5,669 nt of DNA from Geminicoccaceae bacterium. Lineage in GTDB: Bacteria; Pseudomonadota; Alphaproteobacteria; Geminicoccales; Geminicoccaceae. Positions 1 through 5,669 of the stretch are shown here, in pieces. Location of the stretch: NCBI GenBank assembly GCA_030824835.1, contig JAPJRA010000285.1:1-5669 (forward strand), written 5' to 3'. The position numbers were made by a program, and so were the translations under genes. Position 1 is the stretch's first letter. Every line of letters begins with the position of its first letter. The notes below the pieces were generated by a model. That model was not told where the DNA came from and searched no databases. It saw nothing but the letters and a program-made list of their open reading frames with translations.

Positions 1-117
1 CTGCGGGTCACCGACGCGGTGAAGAGCGCGCTGCCGCAGCAGGCGCCGTTCCCGGCCGCCATCGTGCACAAGGGCGAGGCTCTCGAGGCCATCGTCGTGG
101 AAGAGGGCGGGGCGTAA
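1..117 (+). CDS. rplC: 50S ribosomal protein L3, C-terminal end (partial)
   Basis: Frame 1 is open from the first base and ends at a TAA at 115-117, giving 38 residues that begin LRVTDAVKSALPQQAPFPAA. The VxDAVKxxLPxxxPFPA pattern is the usual C-terminal extension of alphaproteobacterial L3, and the position directly before rplD fits the universal S10 order. L3 is an early-assembly 50S protein that binds 23S rRNA and reaches towards the peptidyl transferase centre. The start, the main fold and the internal loop lie upstream of the window, so nothing can be said about them. The reading frame is the same as that of rplD; the two are separated only by the stop and one GCG triplet. The identification rests on a short tail plus context. 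Confidence 0.9.
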   Translation: MRVTDAVKSALPQQAPFPAAIVHKGEALEAIVVEEGGA

Positions 118-120
118 GCG

Positions 121-741
121 ATGCAGGTTCAGATTAGGAATCTGGCCGCCGACGAGGTGGGCTCCCTGGAGCTCGCCGACGCCATCTTCGGCGTCGAGGT
201 GCGGTCCGACATTCTCCACCGCGTGGTGCTGTGGCAGCTGGCCAAGCGCCGCGCCGGCACGCACAAGGTCAAGACCAGGGCCGAGATCGCCCGCACCGGC
301 GCCAAGTTGTACAAGCAGAAGGGCACCGGTCGCGCGCGGCACGGCTCGCGTCGGGTCAACCTGTTCCGTGGTGGCGGCGTGACCTTCGGTCCGGTGGTGC
401 GCGACCATGCGGTCGACCTGCCGAAGAAGGTCCGTGCTCTGGGCCTGCGCTGCGCGCTGTCGAGCAAGGCCGCCGAGGGCAAGCTCGTGGTGCTGGACGA
501 GGCGCGTCTCGCCGAGCCCAAGACCAAGGCGCTGCTGGGTGCGCTGGACAGGCTGGGCCTCGGCTCGACGCTGGTCATCACCGGCGTCGAGGTCGAGCGG
601 AATTTCGAGCTTGCGTCCCGCAACCTGCCGCAGATCGACGTCCTGCCGGCGCAGGGCCTGAACGTGTACGACATCCTGCGCCGTGACACGCTGGTGCTGA
701 CCCAGGACGCCGTGCGGCAGATCGAGGAGCGCCTGGCATGA
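121..741 (+). CDS. rplD: 50S ribosomal protein L4
   Basis: This 206-residue protein matches L4 in length and sequence. L4 binds 23S rRNA and its long loop lines the peptide exit tunnel. The loop is visible at about residues 55-90, with [13 protein letters not shown] (64-76) followed by [11 protein letters not shown] (81-91). Lys67 in QKGTG corresponds to the E. coli K63 position known for macrolide resistance changes and is intact here. The C-terminal part shows [34 protein letters not shown], typical of the family. The start is the first ATG after the rplC stop, with a purine-rich GAGGGCGGGG stretch at 103-112 as a modest ribosome binding site. In E. coli L4 also represses its own operon through the S10 leader; that leader would lie upstream of this window, so this control cannot be judged here. 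Confidence 0.98.
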   Translation: MQVQIRNLAADEVGSLELADAIFGVEVRSDILHRVVLWQLAKRRAGTHKVKTRAEIARTGAKLYKQKGTGRARHGSRRVNLFRGGGVTFGPVVRDHAVDLPKKVRALGLRCALSSKAAEGKLVVLDEARLAEPKTKALLGALDRLGLGSTLVITGVEVERNFELASRNLPQIDVLPAQGLNVYDILRRDTLVLTQDAVRQIEERLA

Positions 742-1031
742 ACAAGTTGGCAATGTACGACGTGATCGTGGCGCCGGTGGTGACCGAGAAGTCCACCCGG
801 GTGTCCGAGTACAACCAGGTCGTGTTCAAGGTCAGGAAGGAAGCCACCAAGCCGGAGATCAAGGCTGCGGTGGAAGGCCTGTTCGGCGTGACCGTGACTG
901 CCGTCAATACCCTGATTCAAAAGGGCAAGATGAAGCGGTTCAAGGGTCGCGTCGGCTTCCGTTCGGACGTCAAGAAGGCGATCGTGACGTTGGCCGCCGG
1001 GCAGGCCATCGACGTGACGACGGGGATCTGA
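738..1031 (+). CDS. rplW: 50S ribosomal protein L23
   Basis: This 97-residue protein is L23, which sits at the tunnel exit of the 50S subunit and is the docking site for trigger factor and the signal recognition particle. Diagnostic parts are [14 protein letters not shown] (6-19), [22 protein letters not shown] (30-51) and the L23 signature around [13 protein letters not shown] (73-85). Length is normal for bacteria. The ATG overlaps the rplD stop in an ATGA (738-741), and GAGGAG at 724-729 lies 8 bases upstream, which supports this start over the internal Met6. The overlap suggests coupled translation with L4. The short acidic/hydrophobic tail (AIDVTTGI) varies in this family. Confidence 0.98.
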   Translation: MNKLAMYDVIVAPVVTEKSTRVSEYNQVVFKVRKEATKPEIKAAVEGLFGVTVTAVNTLIQKGKMKRFKGRVGFRSDVKKAIVTLAAGQAIDVTTGI

Positions 1032-1035
1032 GCCG

Positions 1036-1881
1036 ATGGCACTGAAGACCTACAACCCCACCAGCCCGTCGATGCGTCAGTTGGTGACCGTCGACCGGAG
1101 CGAGCTGCACAAGGGCAAGCCGGTCAAGAAGCTGACCGAGGGCTTGTCGGCTTCGGGTGGACGTAACAATCACGGTCGGATCACGACGCGTTTCCGTGGC
1201 GGTGGCCACAAGCGCACGTACCGTCTGGTCGATTTCAAGCGGCGCGCCCAGTGGGGCGCGGCGGCGACCGTCGAGCGGCTCGAGTACGACCCGAACCGGA
1301 CGGCGTTCATCGCGCTGGTCAAGTACGAGGACGGCGAAGTCGCCTACATCCTGGCGCCGCAGCGGCTGCAGGTCGGCGATAAGGTAGTGGCCGCCGACCG
1401 CGTCGACGTGAAGCCGGGCAACGCGGCGCCGCTGAAGTCCATCCCGGTCGGCACGATCATCCACAATGTCGAGCTGAAGCCCGGCGCCGGTGGCCAGATG
1501 GCCCGCTCCGCAGGCTCGTTCGCGCAGCTGATCGGCCGTGACGGCGACTGGAGCCAGATCCGTCTGGCTTCCGGCGAGATCCGCCGCGTGCGTTCGGAGT
1601 GCATGGCCTCGATCGGGGCGGTGTCCAACCCGGACCACCAGAACATCAATTACGGCAAGGCCGGCCGGATGCGCTGGAAGGGCCGCAAGCCGCACAATCG
1701 CGGTGTCACGATGAACCCTGTCGACCATCCGCATGGCGGCGGCGAAGGCCGTACCTCGGGCGGCCGGCATCCGGTGAGCCCGTGGGGCCAGCCGACCAAG
1801 GGTCACAAGACCCGCCGCAACAAGAAGTCCACGAGCATGATCATCCGCAGCCGCCACCTGGCCAAGACGAGGGGAGCGTAA
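1036..1881 (+). CDS. rplB: 50S ribosomal protein L2
   Basis: This 281-residue protein is L2, one of the most conserved 50S proteins. It is needed for subunit association and for the peptidyl transferase centre. The N-terminal block has [12 protein letters not shown] (4-15) and [19 protein letters not shown] (42-60). The OB-fold and SH3-like RNA-binding parts span about 60-200. The C-terminal signature [14 protein letters not shown] (226-239) contains the conserved histidines linked to peptidyl transferase activity, followed by [20 protein letters not shown]. Length is a few residues above the usual 273-278, mostly at the tail ([15 protein letters not shown]). The start lies 4 bases after the rplW stop; upstream is only a G-rich run (1022-1025), a weak ribosome binding site. 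No key residue is missing. Confidence 0.99.
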   Translation: MALKTYNPTSPSMRQLVTVDRSELHKGKPVKKLTEGLSASGGRNNHGRITTRFRGGGHKRTYRLVDFKRRAQWGAAATVERLEYDPNRTAFIALVKYEDGEVAYILAPQRLQVGDKVVAADRVDVKPGNAAPLKSIPVGTIIHNVELKPGAGGQMARSAGSFAQLIGRDGDWSQIRLASGEIRRVRSECMASIGAVSNPDHQNINYGKAGRMRWKGRKPHNRGVTMNPVDHPHGGGEGRTSGGRHPVSPWGQPTKGHKTRRNKKSTSMIIRSRHLAKTRGA

Positions 1882-1882
1882 G

Positions 1883-2161
1883 ATGCCCCGCTCGGTTTGG
1901 AAGGGCCCGTTCGTCGACGGTTACATCTTCGACAAGATCGAGGCTGCCCGCGCGTCGTCCCGTAACGAGATCATCAAGACTTGGTCGCGTCGGTCGACGA
2001 TCATGCCGGACTTCATCGGCCTGACGTTTGCCGTCTACAACGGCAAGAAGTTCGTGCCGGTCTACGTCACGGAGAACATGGTCGGCCACAAGCTCGGCGA
2101 GTTCTCGCCGACCCGGACCTATCACGGTCACGGCGCCGATAAGAAGGCGAAGAGGAAGTAG
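1883..2161 (+). CDS. rpsS: 30S ribosomal protein S19
   Basis: This 92-residue protein is S19, which sits in the head of the 30S subunit with S13 and takes part in the bridge to the 50S. It begins [20 protein letters not shown], typical of the family. It then shows [32 protein letters not shown] (31-62) and the S19 signature [17 protein letters not shown] (67-83), ending in a basic KKAKRK tail. Length is exactly as expected. The start is fixed by a strong GAGGGGAG (1869-1876) six bases upstream and by the conserved MPRS N-terminus. One base separates it from the rplB stop, so it is surely co-transcribed with it. Nothing odd is seen. Confidence 0.98.
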   Translation: MPRSVWKGPFVDGYIFDKIEAARASSRNEIIKTWSRRSTIMPDFIGLTFAVYNGKKFVPVYVTENMVGHKLGEFSPTRTYHGHGADKKAKRK

Positions 2162-2164
2162 ACC

Positions 2165-2566
2165 ATGGGCAAGCCGAAGCGTGAACGGTCGCTTGCCGAC
2201 AACGAGGCGTTGGCGGTGGCCACCTTGTTGCGGACCAGCCCGCGCAAGCTCGATCTGGTGGCGGGACTGATCCGCGGCCTGGATGCGGGCCGGGCAGTGA
2301 TCGCGTTGGAGTTCTCGCGCAAGCGAATCGCCCAGGATGTTCGCAAGACGCTCCAGTCGGCGATCGCCAATGCCGAGAACAACCACAATCTCGACGTCGA
2401 TCGGCTGTTCGTGGCCGAAGCCAGCGTCGGCAAGCACATGGTCATGAAGCGGATGCATGCCCGTGCGCGCGGTCGTTCGGGCAAGATCGAGAAGCATGTG
2501 AGCCAGCTGCGGATCATCGTGCGCGAGCGGGTGGACGTCGCCGAGACCGAGATGGAGGCCGCCTGA
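2165..2566 (+). CDS. rplV: 50S ribosomal protein L22
   Basis: This 133-residue protein is L22, whose globular part binds 23S rRNA at the 50S surface while a long beta hairpin reaches into the exit tunnel. The globular part shows [16 protein letters not shown] (23-38) and the helical [17 protein letters not shown] (61-77). The hairpin is at about 87-112, with [18 protein letters not shown]. The MKR triplet (94-96), whose loss in E. coli L22 gives macrolide resistance, is present. The usual PRGRGR/PRAKGR tip reads HARARGR, and the following strand ([12 protein letters not shown]) differs a little from the common KPFSxLTIVVRE. The protein is slightly longer than the 110 residues of E. coli, as is usual in alphaproteobacteria. 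AGAGGA at 2151-2156 serves as ribosome binding site, 8 bases before the ATG. Confidence 0.98.
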   Translation: MGKPKRERSLADNEALAVATLLRTSPRKLDLVAGLIRGLDAGRAVIALEFSRKRIAQDVRKTLQSAIANAENNHNLDVDRLFVAEASVGKHMVMKRMHARARGRSGKIEKHVSQLRIIVRERVDVAETEMEAA

Positions 2567-3273
2567 TGGGCCAGAAAGTCAATCCGATCGGGCTCCGGCT
2601 CGGCGTCAACCGGACCTGGGACTCGCGTTGGTACGACGACCGCAACTACGCCAAGTTGCTGGCCGAGGACCTGCGCCTGCGCAGCTTCATCGAGAAGCGC
2701 CTGTCGCAGGCCGGCATCAGCCGCGTCATCATCGAGCGTCCGGCGAAGCGCGCCCGGATTACCATCCACACCGCCCGTCCGGGCGTGGTGATCGGTAAGA
2801 AGGGTCAGGAGATCGAGGTCCTCCGCAAGGAGCTGGCGGCCCTGACCTCGGGCGACGTGCACCTCAACATCAACGAGGTCCGCAAGCCCGAGCTCGACGC
2901 CAAGCTGATCGCCGAGAACATCGCCCAGCAGCTCACCCGTCGCGTCACGTTCCGACGGGCGATGAAGCGCGCGGTGCAGTCGGCGATGCGTCTGGGCGCC
3001 CAGGGCATCAAGGTGGCTTGCGGTGGTCGCCTCGGCGGTGCCGAGATTGCCCGCAGCGAGTGGTACCGCGAGGGCCGCGTGCCCCTGCATACGCTGCGTG
3101 CCAACGTCGATTTCGCGCGCGCCACGGCGCACACCCCCTACGGCACCTGCGGTGTCAAGGTGTGGGTGTTCCGCGGCGAGATCATGGAGCACGATCCCAT
3201 GGCCTACGACAAGCGGCAGGCCGAGGCCGGCCAGTCGCACGGCCACGGTCATGGTCGGGGTGACCGGTCATGA
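2566..3273 (+). CDS. rpsC: 30S ribosomal protein S3
   Basis: This 235-residue protein is S3, which forms part of the mRNA entry channel of the 30S head and contributes to mRNA unwinding. It starts [23 protein letters not shown] type 2 KH RNA-binding domain spans about 39-107, with the loop [11 protein letters not shown] (74-84). The C-terminal domain has [24 protein letters not shown] (127-150), including the basic residues that in E. coli S3 are tied to helicase activity. It continues with [26 protein letters not shown] (154-179) and [14 protein letters not shown] (193-206). Beyond the conserved domain is a short tail with HGHGHG (225-230). The ATG shares its A with the rplV stop (TGATG), and GGAGG at 2554-2558 sits 7 bases upstream, so translation is probably coupled. 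Confidence 0.98.
   Translation: MGQKVNPIGLRLGVNRTWDSRWYDDRNYAKLLAEDLRLRSFIEKRLSQAGISRVIIERPAKRARITIHTARPGVVIGKKGQEIEVLRKELAALTSGDVHLNINEVRKPELDAKLIAENIAQQLTRRVTFRRAMKRAVQSAMRLGAQGIKVACGGRLGGAEIARSEWYREGRVPLHTLRANVDFARATAHTPYGTCGVKVWVFRGEIMEHDPMAYDKRQAEAGQSHGHGHGRGDRS
3238..3255 (+). repeat. Short CAY-GGY codon repeat encoding a His-Gly tail in S3
   Basis: Three successive His-Gly codon pairs (CAC GGC, CAC GGT, CAT GGT) encode HGHGHG at residues 225-230 of S3, followed by RGDRS and the stop. Third-position differences between the units argue against a very recent slippage event. The tail lies outside the conserved S3 fold, where length and sequence vary between species. A metal-binding role for such a tail is possible but not shown by anything here. 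Confidence 0.75.
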
Positions 3274-3701
3274 TGCAACCGAAGCGGACCAAGTTCAGGA
3301 AGGCCTTCAAGGGCCGGATCCATGGGCTTGCCAAGGGCGGCACCGATCTCAATTTCGGTGCCTACGGCATGAAGGTGGTGGAGCCCGGCCGGATCACGGC
3401 CAGGCAGATCGAGGCGGCACGGCGCGCGATCACCCGCCATCTCAAGCGCGTCGGCCGCGTCTGGATCCGGATCTTCCCGGATCTGCCGGTGTCGAAGAAG
3501 CCGGCCGAGGTTCGGATGGGCAAGGGCAAGGGCTCGGTCGAGCTCTGGGTCTGCCGCGTCAAGCCGGGTCGGATCATGTTCGAGATCGACGGCGTGTCCG
3601 AGGAGCTGGCGGTCGAGGCCATTCGCCTCGGTGCCGCCAAGCTGCCGCTGGATACCCGGGTGGTCCGGCGCGTGCACGAACCTGTCGAGGAGGCGGCGTG
3701 A
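3270..3701 (+). CDS. rplP: 50S ribosomal protein L16
   Basis: This 143-residue protein is L16, a late-assembly 50S protein near the A site and the 5S rRNA. It begins [16 protein letters not shown], aligning with the family's [11 protein letters not shown]; the first ATG therefore fits better than the second at 3273. Further family marks are [33 protein letters not shown] (28-60), [28 protein letters not shown] (64-91) and [24 protein letters not shown] (103-126). Arg82 in VRMGKGKG corresponds to the E. coli arginine (R81) that is hydroxylated by an oxygenase; whether that occurs here is unknown. The start overlaps the rpsC stop in an ATGA (3270-3273), with a GGGGTGA stretch at 3257-3263 upstream. 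The C-terminus is a short acidic extension (EPVEEAA). Confidence 0.98.
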   Translation: MMQPKRTKFRKAFKGRIHGLAKGGTDLNFGAYGMKVVEPGRITARQIEAARRAITRHLKRVGRVWIRIFPDLPVSKKPAEVRMGKGKGSVELWVCRVKPGRIMFEIDGVSEELAVEAIRLGAAKLPLDTRVVRRVHEPVEEAA

Positions 3702-3904
3702 TGAAGGCGTCGGATCTCCGCGCTCAGACCGCGGATCAGCTACGCGACCAGCTCGTGCAGCTGAAGAAGGAACAGTTCAATCTGCGCTTCCAGAAGGCCA
3801 CGGGCCAGCTGGAAAGCACGGCGCGGGTACGGCAGGTGCGTCGCGACATTGCCCGCATCATGGGTGTGCTCGGCAGCCAAGCCGCTGCCGCGGCGCAGGG
3901 TTGA
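3701..3904 (+). CDS. rpmC: 50S ribosomal protein L29
   Basis: This 67-residue protein is L29, a small helical hairpin near the tunnel exit beside L23. It reads [20 protein letters not shown], then [18 protein letters not shown], then [13 protein letters not shown], the classic L29 two-helix pattern in its alphaproteobacterial form. Length is normal (60-70). A low-complexity alanine-rich tail (AAAAAQG) follows the second helix. The ATG shares its A with the rplP stop (TGATG, 3699-3703), and a strong GAGGAGG at 3687-3693 lies 7 bases upstream. The frame stays open far upstream inside rplP and rpsC, but the conserved N-terminus and this ribosome binding site fix the start at 3701. Confidence 0.97.
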   Translation: MKASDLRAQTADQLRDQLVQLKKEQFNLRFQKATGQLESTARVRQVRRDIARIMGVLGSQAAAAAQG

Positions 3905-3908
3905 GGAG
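3903..3908 (+). promoter_or_regulatory. Ribosome binding site of rpsQ
   Basis: GAGGAG lies 9 bases before the ATG at 3918 and begins inside the rpmC stop codon. It supports starting S17 at MPKRILQG rather than at an in-frame ATG at 3849 that would read through the end of rpmC. Confidence 0.8.
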
Positions 3909-3917
3909 AGAGCGGCG

Positions 3918-4196
3918 ATGCCGAAGCGTATCCTGCAGGGCACCGTGGTCAGCGACAAGGGCGACAAGACGGTCATCGTCTCGGTCGAGCGTCGCGTCAT
4001 GCACCCGATCTACAAGAAGTTCATCCGTCGCTCGAAGCGGTATGCGGCGCACGATGCCGACAACCGTTTCAAGGTCGGTGATGTCGTCCGTATCGCCGAA
4101 TGCCGGCCGATCTCGCGCACGAAGCGCTATGAGGTTCTGCTGGAAGCGGCGCAGGCGGGCGCTCCGTTGGCGATGGCCGCGGGAGCCGAATCATGA
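3918..4196 (+). CDS. rpsQ: 30S ribosomal protein S17
   Basis: This 92-residue protein is S17, a primary 16S rRNA-binding protein with an OB fold in the 30S body. It reads [20 protein letters not shown] and continues with [27 protein letters not shown] (23-49). The S17 signature is at [21 protein letters not shown] (54-74). An in-frame upstream extension to 3849 overlaps rpmC and has no family similarity, so it is excluded. The tail after residue 75 ([17 protein letters not shown]) is alanine-rich and variable, as in other alphaproteobacteria. Thirteen bases separate it from rpmC. Its stop overlaps the rplN start, whereas in E. coli rpsQ ends the S10 operon. Confidence 0.98.
   Translation: MPKRILQGTVVSDKGDKTVIVSVERRVMHPIYKKFIRRSKRYAAHDADNRFKVGDVVRIAECRPISRTKRYEVLLEAAQAGAPLAMAAGAES
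4193..4196 (+). other. ATGA overlap joining S10-type and spc-type gene blocks
   Basis: The ATG of rplN and the TGA of rpsQ share bases in ATGA. In E. coli a terminator and the spc promoter lie between these two genes; here there is no intergenic DNA at all. This implies one transcript through the junction and probably translation of L14 by ribosomes finishing S17. A promoter inside the rpsQ coding sequence cannot be excluded by eye. Confidence 0.9.
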
Positions 4197-4561
4197 TCCA
4201 GCCCGAGTCCAATCTCGAGGTGGCGGACAATTCCGGGGCGCGTCGGGTGCAGTGCATCCGCGTCCTGGGTGGTTCGCACCGGCGGTATGGTGGCGTCGGT
4301 GACGTCATCGTGGTGGCGGTCAAGGAGGCGATTCCGCGCGGCAAGGTCAAGAAGGGCGACGTCCACATGGCCGTCATCGTTCGGACCGCCAAGGAGATCC
4401 ACCGGGCCGACGGCAGTGCCATCCGCTTCGACAAGAACGCTGCGGTGCTGATCAACAAGCAGGGCGAGCCGATCGGCACCCGCATCTTCGGACCGGTGAC
4501 GCGTGAGCTGCGGGCCAAGCGGTTCATGAAGATCATCTCGCTCGCCCCGGAGGTGTTGTGA
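4193..4561 (+). CDS. rplN: 50S ribosomal protein L14
   Basis: This 122-residue protein is L14, which lies at the subunit interface of the 50S next to L19 and binds the silencing factor RsfS in many bacteria. Family marks are [22 protein letters not shown] (7-28), [23 protein letters not shown] (35-57) and the L14 signature [20 protein letters not shown] with DKNAAVLI (60-87). The C-terminus is [31 protein letters not shown]. Length is exactly that of the family. The N-terminus MIQPES differs slightly from the frequent MIQMQT. GGGAG at 4181-4185 lies 7 bases before the ATG. It is the first gene of the spc block but overlaps rpsQ, so it has no leader of its own. Confidence 0.99.
   Translation: MIQPESNLEVADNSGARRVQCIRVLGGSHRRYGGVGDVIVVAVKEAIPRGKVKKGDVHMAVIVRTAKEIHRADGSAIRFDKNAAVLINKQGEPIGTRIFGPVTRELRAKRFMKIISLAPEVL
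4549..4554 (+). promoter_or_regulatory. Ribosome binding site of rplX
   Basis: GGAGGT lies 6 bases before the ATG at 4561 but only 3 bases before the adjacent in-frame GTG at 4558. The spacing favours the ATG start and so the N-terminus MAAKVKKGD. Confidence 0.8.
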
Positions 4562-4881
4562 TGGCCGCCAAGGTCAAGAAGGGCGACCGGGTGGTGATGC
4601 TGGCCGGCCGCGACAAGGGCAAGGAAGGCGAGGTCCTCAAGGTCCTGCCGGACGAGAACCGCGTCGTGGTCCAGGGCGTCATGGTGGCCAAGCGCCACAC
4701 CAAGGCCGGCCCGCGTAACCCCGAGGGCGGGATCGTCTCGAAGGAGGCGCCGGTGGCGGTCTCCAACGTGGCCCATCTCGACCCCAAGGACGGCAAGCCC
4801 ACCCGGGTCGGGTTCAAGTTCCTCGAGGACGGCCGGAAGGTGCGCTACGCCAAGCGCTCCGGCGAGATTATTGATCGCTGA
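4561..4881 (+). CDS. rplX: 50S ribosomal protein L24
   Basis: With the ATG start this is a 106-residue L24, an assembly initiator that binds the 5' end of 23S rRNA and sits near the tunnel exit. The KOW motif is at the N-terminus: [35 protein letters not shown] (6-40). It is followed by the family's [27 protein letters not shown] (44-70) and [26 protein letters not shown] directly upstream (4558) would add one Met; the ATG is preferred because of ribosome binding site spacing and the common alphaproteobacterial N-terminus MAAKxKKGD. The A of the ATG is the last base of the rplN stop (TGATG, 4559-4563). Length is normal and nothing is missing. Confidence 0.98.
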   Translation: MAAKVKKGDRVVMLAGRDKGKEGEVLKVLPDENRVVVQGVMVAKRHTKAGPRNPEGGIVSKEAPVAVSNVAHLDPKDGKPTRVGFKFLEDGRKVRYAKRSGEIIDR

Positions 4882-4891
4882 GTGACGTAGA

Positions 4892-5431
4892 ATGACACGG
4901 TTGTTGGAGCATTACCGCGAGGTCGTGGCACCCAAGCTGCAGGAGGAGTTTAAGTACAAGAACCCGATGCAGGTGCCGCGGATCGAGAAGATCGTCATCA
5001 ACATGGCGGTCGGGAAGGCGGTAGCGGACTCGAAGAAGCTGACCAATGCTACGGTCGAGCTCGGCAAGCTCAGCGGCCAGAAGGCCGCGATCTGCCGGGC
5101 GCGCCGTTCGGTGGCCAACTTCAAGTTGCGCGAGGGCATGCCGATCGGCTGCAAGGTCACCTTGCGCCGGCAGCGCATGTACGAGTTCCTCGACCGGCTG
5201 GTCAACATAGCGCTGCCGCGCGTGCGCGACTTCCGCGGCGTCTCGCCGAAGAGCTTCGACGGGCGCGGCAACTACGCCTTCGGCGTCAAGGAGCAGATCA
5301 TCTTCCCCGAGATCAGCTTCGACGAGGTCGAGGAGACCCGCGGCATGGACATCATCATCTGCACGACGGCCAGGACCGACGAGGAGGCCAAGGCGCTTCT
5401 CGCCGGCTTCAACATGCCGTTCAGGAAGTGA
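4892..5431 (+). CDS. rplE: 50S ribosomal protein L5
   Basis: This 179-residue protein is L5, which binds 5S rRNA in the central protuberance and touches the P-site tRNA and S13. Family marks are [18 protein letters not shown] (24-41) and [40 protein letters not shown] (77-116). [18 protein letters not shown] (124-141) and [28 protein letters not shown] (150-177) complete the match. The segment [16 protein letters not shown] (63-78), before the tRNA-facing loop, differs somewhat from the frequent QKPVxTxARKSIAxFK. The start lies 10 bases after rplX and has only a GAGTGA (4880-4885) as ribosome binding site. In E. coli the S8 protein represses the spc operon at this gene's start; no clear S8-like hairpin could be made out here. 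Confidence 0.98.
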   Translation: MTRLLEHYREVVAPKLQEEFKYKNPMQVPRIEKIVINMAVGKAVADSKKLTNATVELGKLSGQKAAICRARRSVANFKLREGMPIGCKVTLRRQRMYEFLDRLVNIALPRVRDFRGVSPKSFDGRGNYAFGVKEQIIFPEISFDEVEETRGMDIIICTTARTDEEAKALLAGFNMPFRK

Positions 5432-5448
5432 CGGGGCGAGGTTAGATC

Positions 5449-5669
5449 ATGGCGAAAAAGAGCGCCGTCGAGAAGAACAACCGCCGTCGCAAGATGGTGG
5501 ACCGCTTTGCGGCCCGCCGGGAGGCGTTGAAGGCCGTCGTGATGAACCGCGAGGGCGATCCCGGCGAGCGGTTCGAGGCGACCATCAAGTTGGCCGAGCT
5601 GCCGCGCAACAGCTCCAAGATCAGGATACGCAACCGCTGCTCGCTGACGGGCCGGCCGCGTGCCTATTA
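5449..5669 (+). CDS. rpsN: 30S ribosomal protein S14, N-terminal part (partial)
   Basis: The first 73 residues of S14 are present before the window ends. They begin [20 protein letters not shown], continue with an arginine-rich helix and [22 protein letters not shown] (35-56), and end [13 protein letters not shown]. This is the long form of about 101 residues: the zinc-type CxxC pairs of the short form (about 61 residues) are absent, with only one cysteine (Cys64) seen. S14 sits in the 30S head near S3 and S10. GAGGT at 5438-5442 lies 6 bases before the ATG. The gap from rplE is 17 bases, the largest in the window, and shows no promoter or terminator. About 28 residues are expected beyond the end. 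Confidence 0.97.
   Translation, partial: MAKKSAVEKNNRRRKMVDRFAARREALKAVVMNREGDPGERFEATIKLAELPRNSSKIRIRNRCSLTGRPRAY

Noticed and set aside
129..920. Antisense open frame of 263 codons opposite rplD and rplW
   Set aside because: It overlaps two certain genes and its Ser/Arg/Thr-rich translation is typical of antisense frames in high-GC DNA.
970..1857. Antisense open frame of 295 codons opposite rplB
   Set aside because: It is a shadow of the strongly biased third codon position of rplB, with low-complexity composition and no family resemblance.
2128..3252. Long antisense open frame of 374 codons opposite rplV and rpsC
   Set aside because: It lies wholly opposite well-conserved ribosomal genes. 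The translation is rich in H, A, R, L and D, as expected for the reverse of GC-biased codons, and it shows no recognisable domain.
3023..3700. Open stretch upstream of and in frame with rpmC, suggesting a fusion protein
   Set aside because: The upstream part is an out-of-frame reading of rpsC and rplP without family similarity. The true rpmC start at 3701 has a strong ribosome binding site and a conserved N-terminus.
3849..3917. N-terminal extension of S17 from the ATG at 3849
   Set aside because: It reads through the end of rpmC in another frame. The family N-terminus and the GAGGAG site place the start at 3918.
3905..3917. Possible promoter or terminator in the gap before rpsQ
   Set aside because: The gap is only 13 bases, G-rich and purine-rich, with no hairpin or T run; it serves as ribosome binding region.
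5432..5448. Possible regulatory site between rplE and rpsN
   Set aside because: Seventeen bases hold just the GAGGT ribosome binding site; no inverted repeat or promoter-like hexamers are seen.

Overview
The window is an uninterrupted stretch of the conserved bacterial ribosomal protein cluster (S10 plus spc region), all on the + strand. The order is rplC(end)-rplD-rplW-rplB-rpsS-rplV-rpsC-rplP-rpmC-rpsQ-rplN-rplX-rplE-rpsN(start). Every gene was recognised from its translated protein. High GC, strong G/C at third codon positions, and the style of L29 ([26 protein letters not shown]), L2, L14 and S14 point to a high-GC alphaproteobacterium, plausibly in or near Rhodospirillales. That placement is an inference from remembered family sequences, not from a search.

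Layout: bases 1-117 are the C-terminal end of L3. Bases 121-3904 hold the rest of the S10 block (L4, L23, L2, S19, L22, S3, L16, L29), and 3918-4196 is S17. Bases 4193-5431 hold the first spc genes (L14, L24, L5), and 5449 to the window end is the first 73 residues of S14. No intergenic gap exceeds 17 bases, so there is no room for an ordinary promoter, terminator, RNA gene or mobile element between genes. Six junctions overlap by 1 or 4 bases (ATGA or TGATG), which suggests translational coupling. In E. coli the S10 and spc operons are separate and meet between rpsQ and rplN; here those two genes overlap by 4 bases, so the two operons appear to be read as one unit.

The products assemble into both ribosomal subunits. 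L3, L4, L2, L22, L16, L14, L24, L5, L23 and L29 belong to the 50S subunit; S19, S3, S17 and S14 belong to the 30S subunit. All complete genes have normal family lengths and intact signature motifs, with no frameshift or insertion. This is an ordinary core-genome region and I see no undescribed system in it. The few points worth a second look are modest: the fused S10/spc junction, a His-Gly tail on S3, a two-way start choice for rplX, a weak ribosome binding site at rplE, and a few divergent residues in the L5 and L22 loops.
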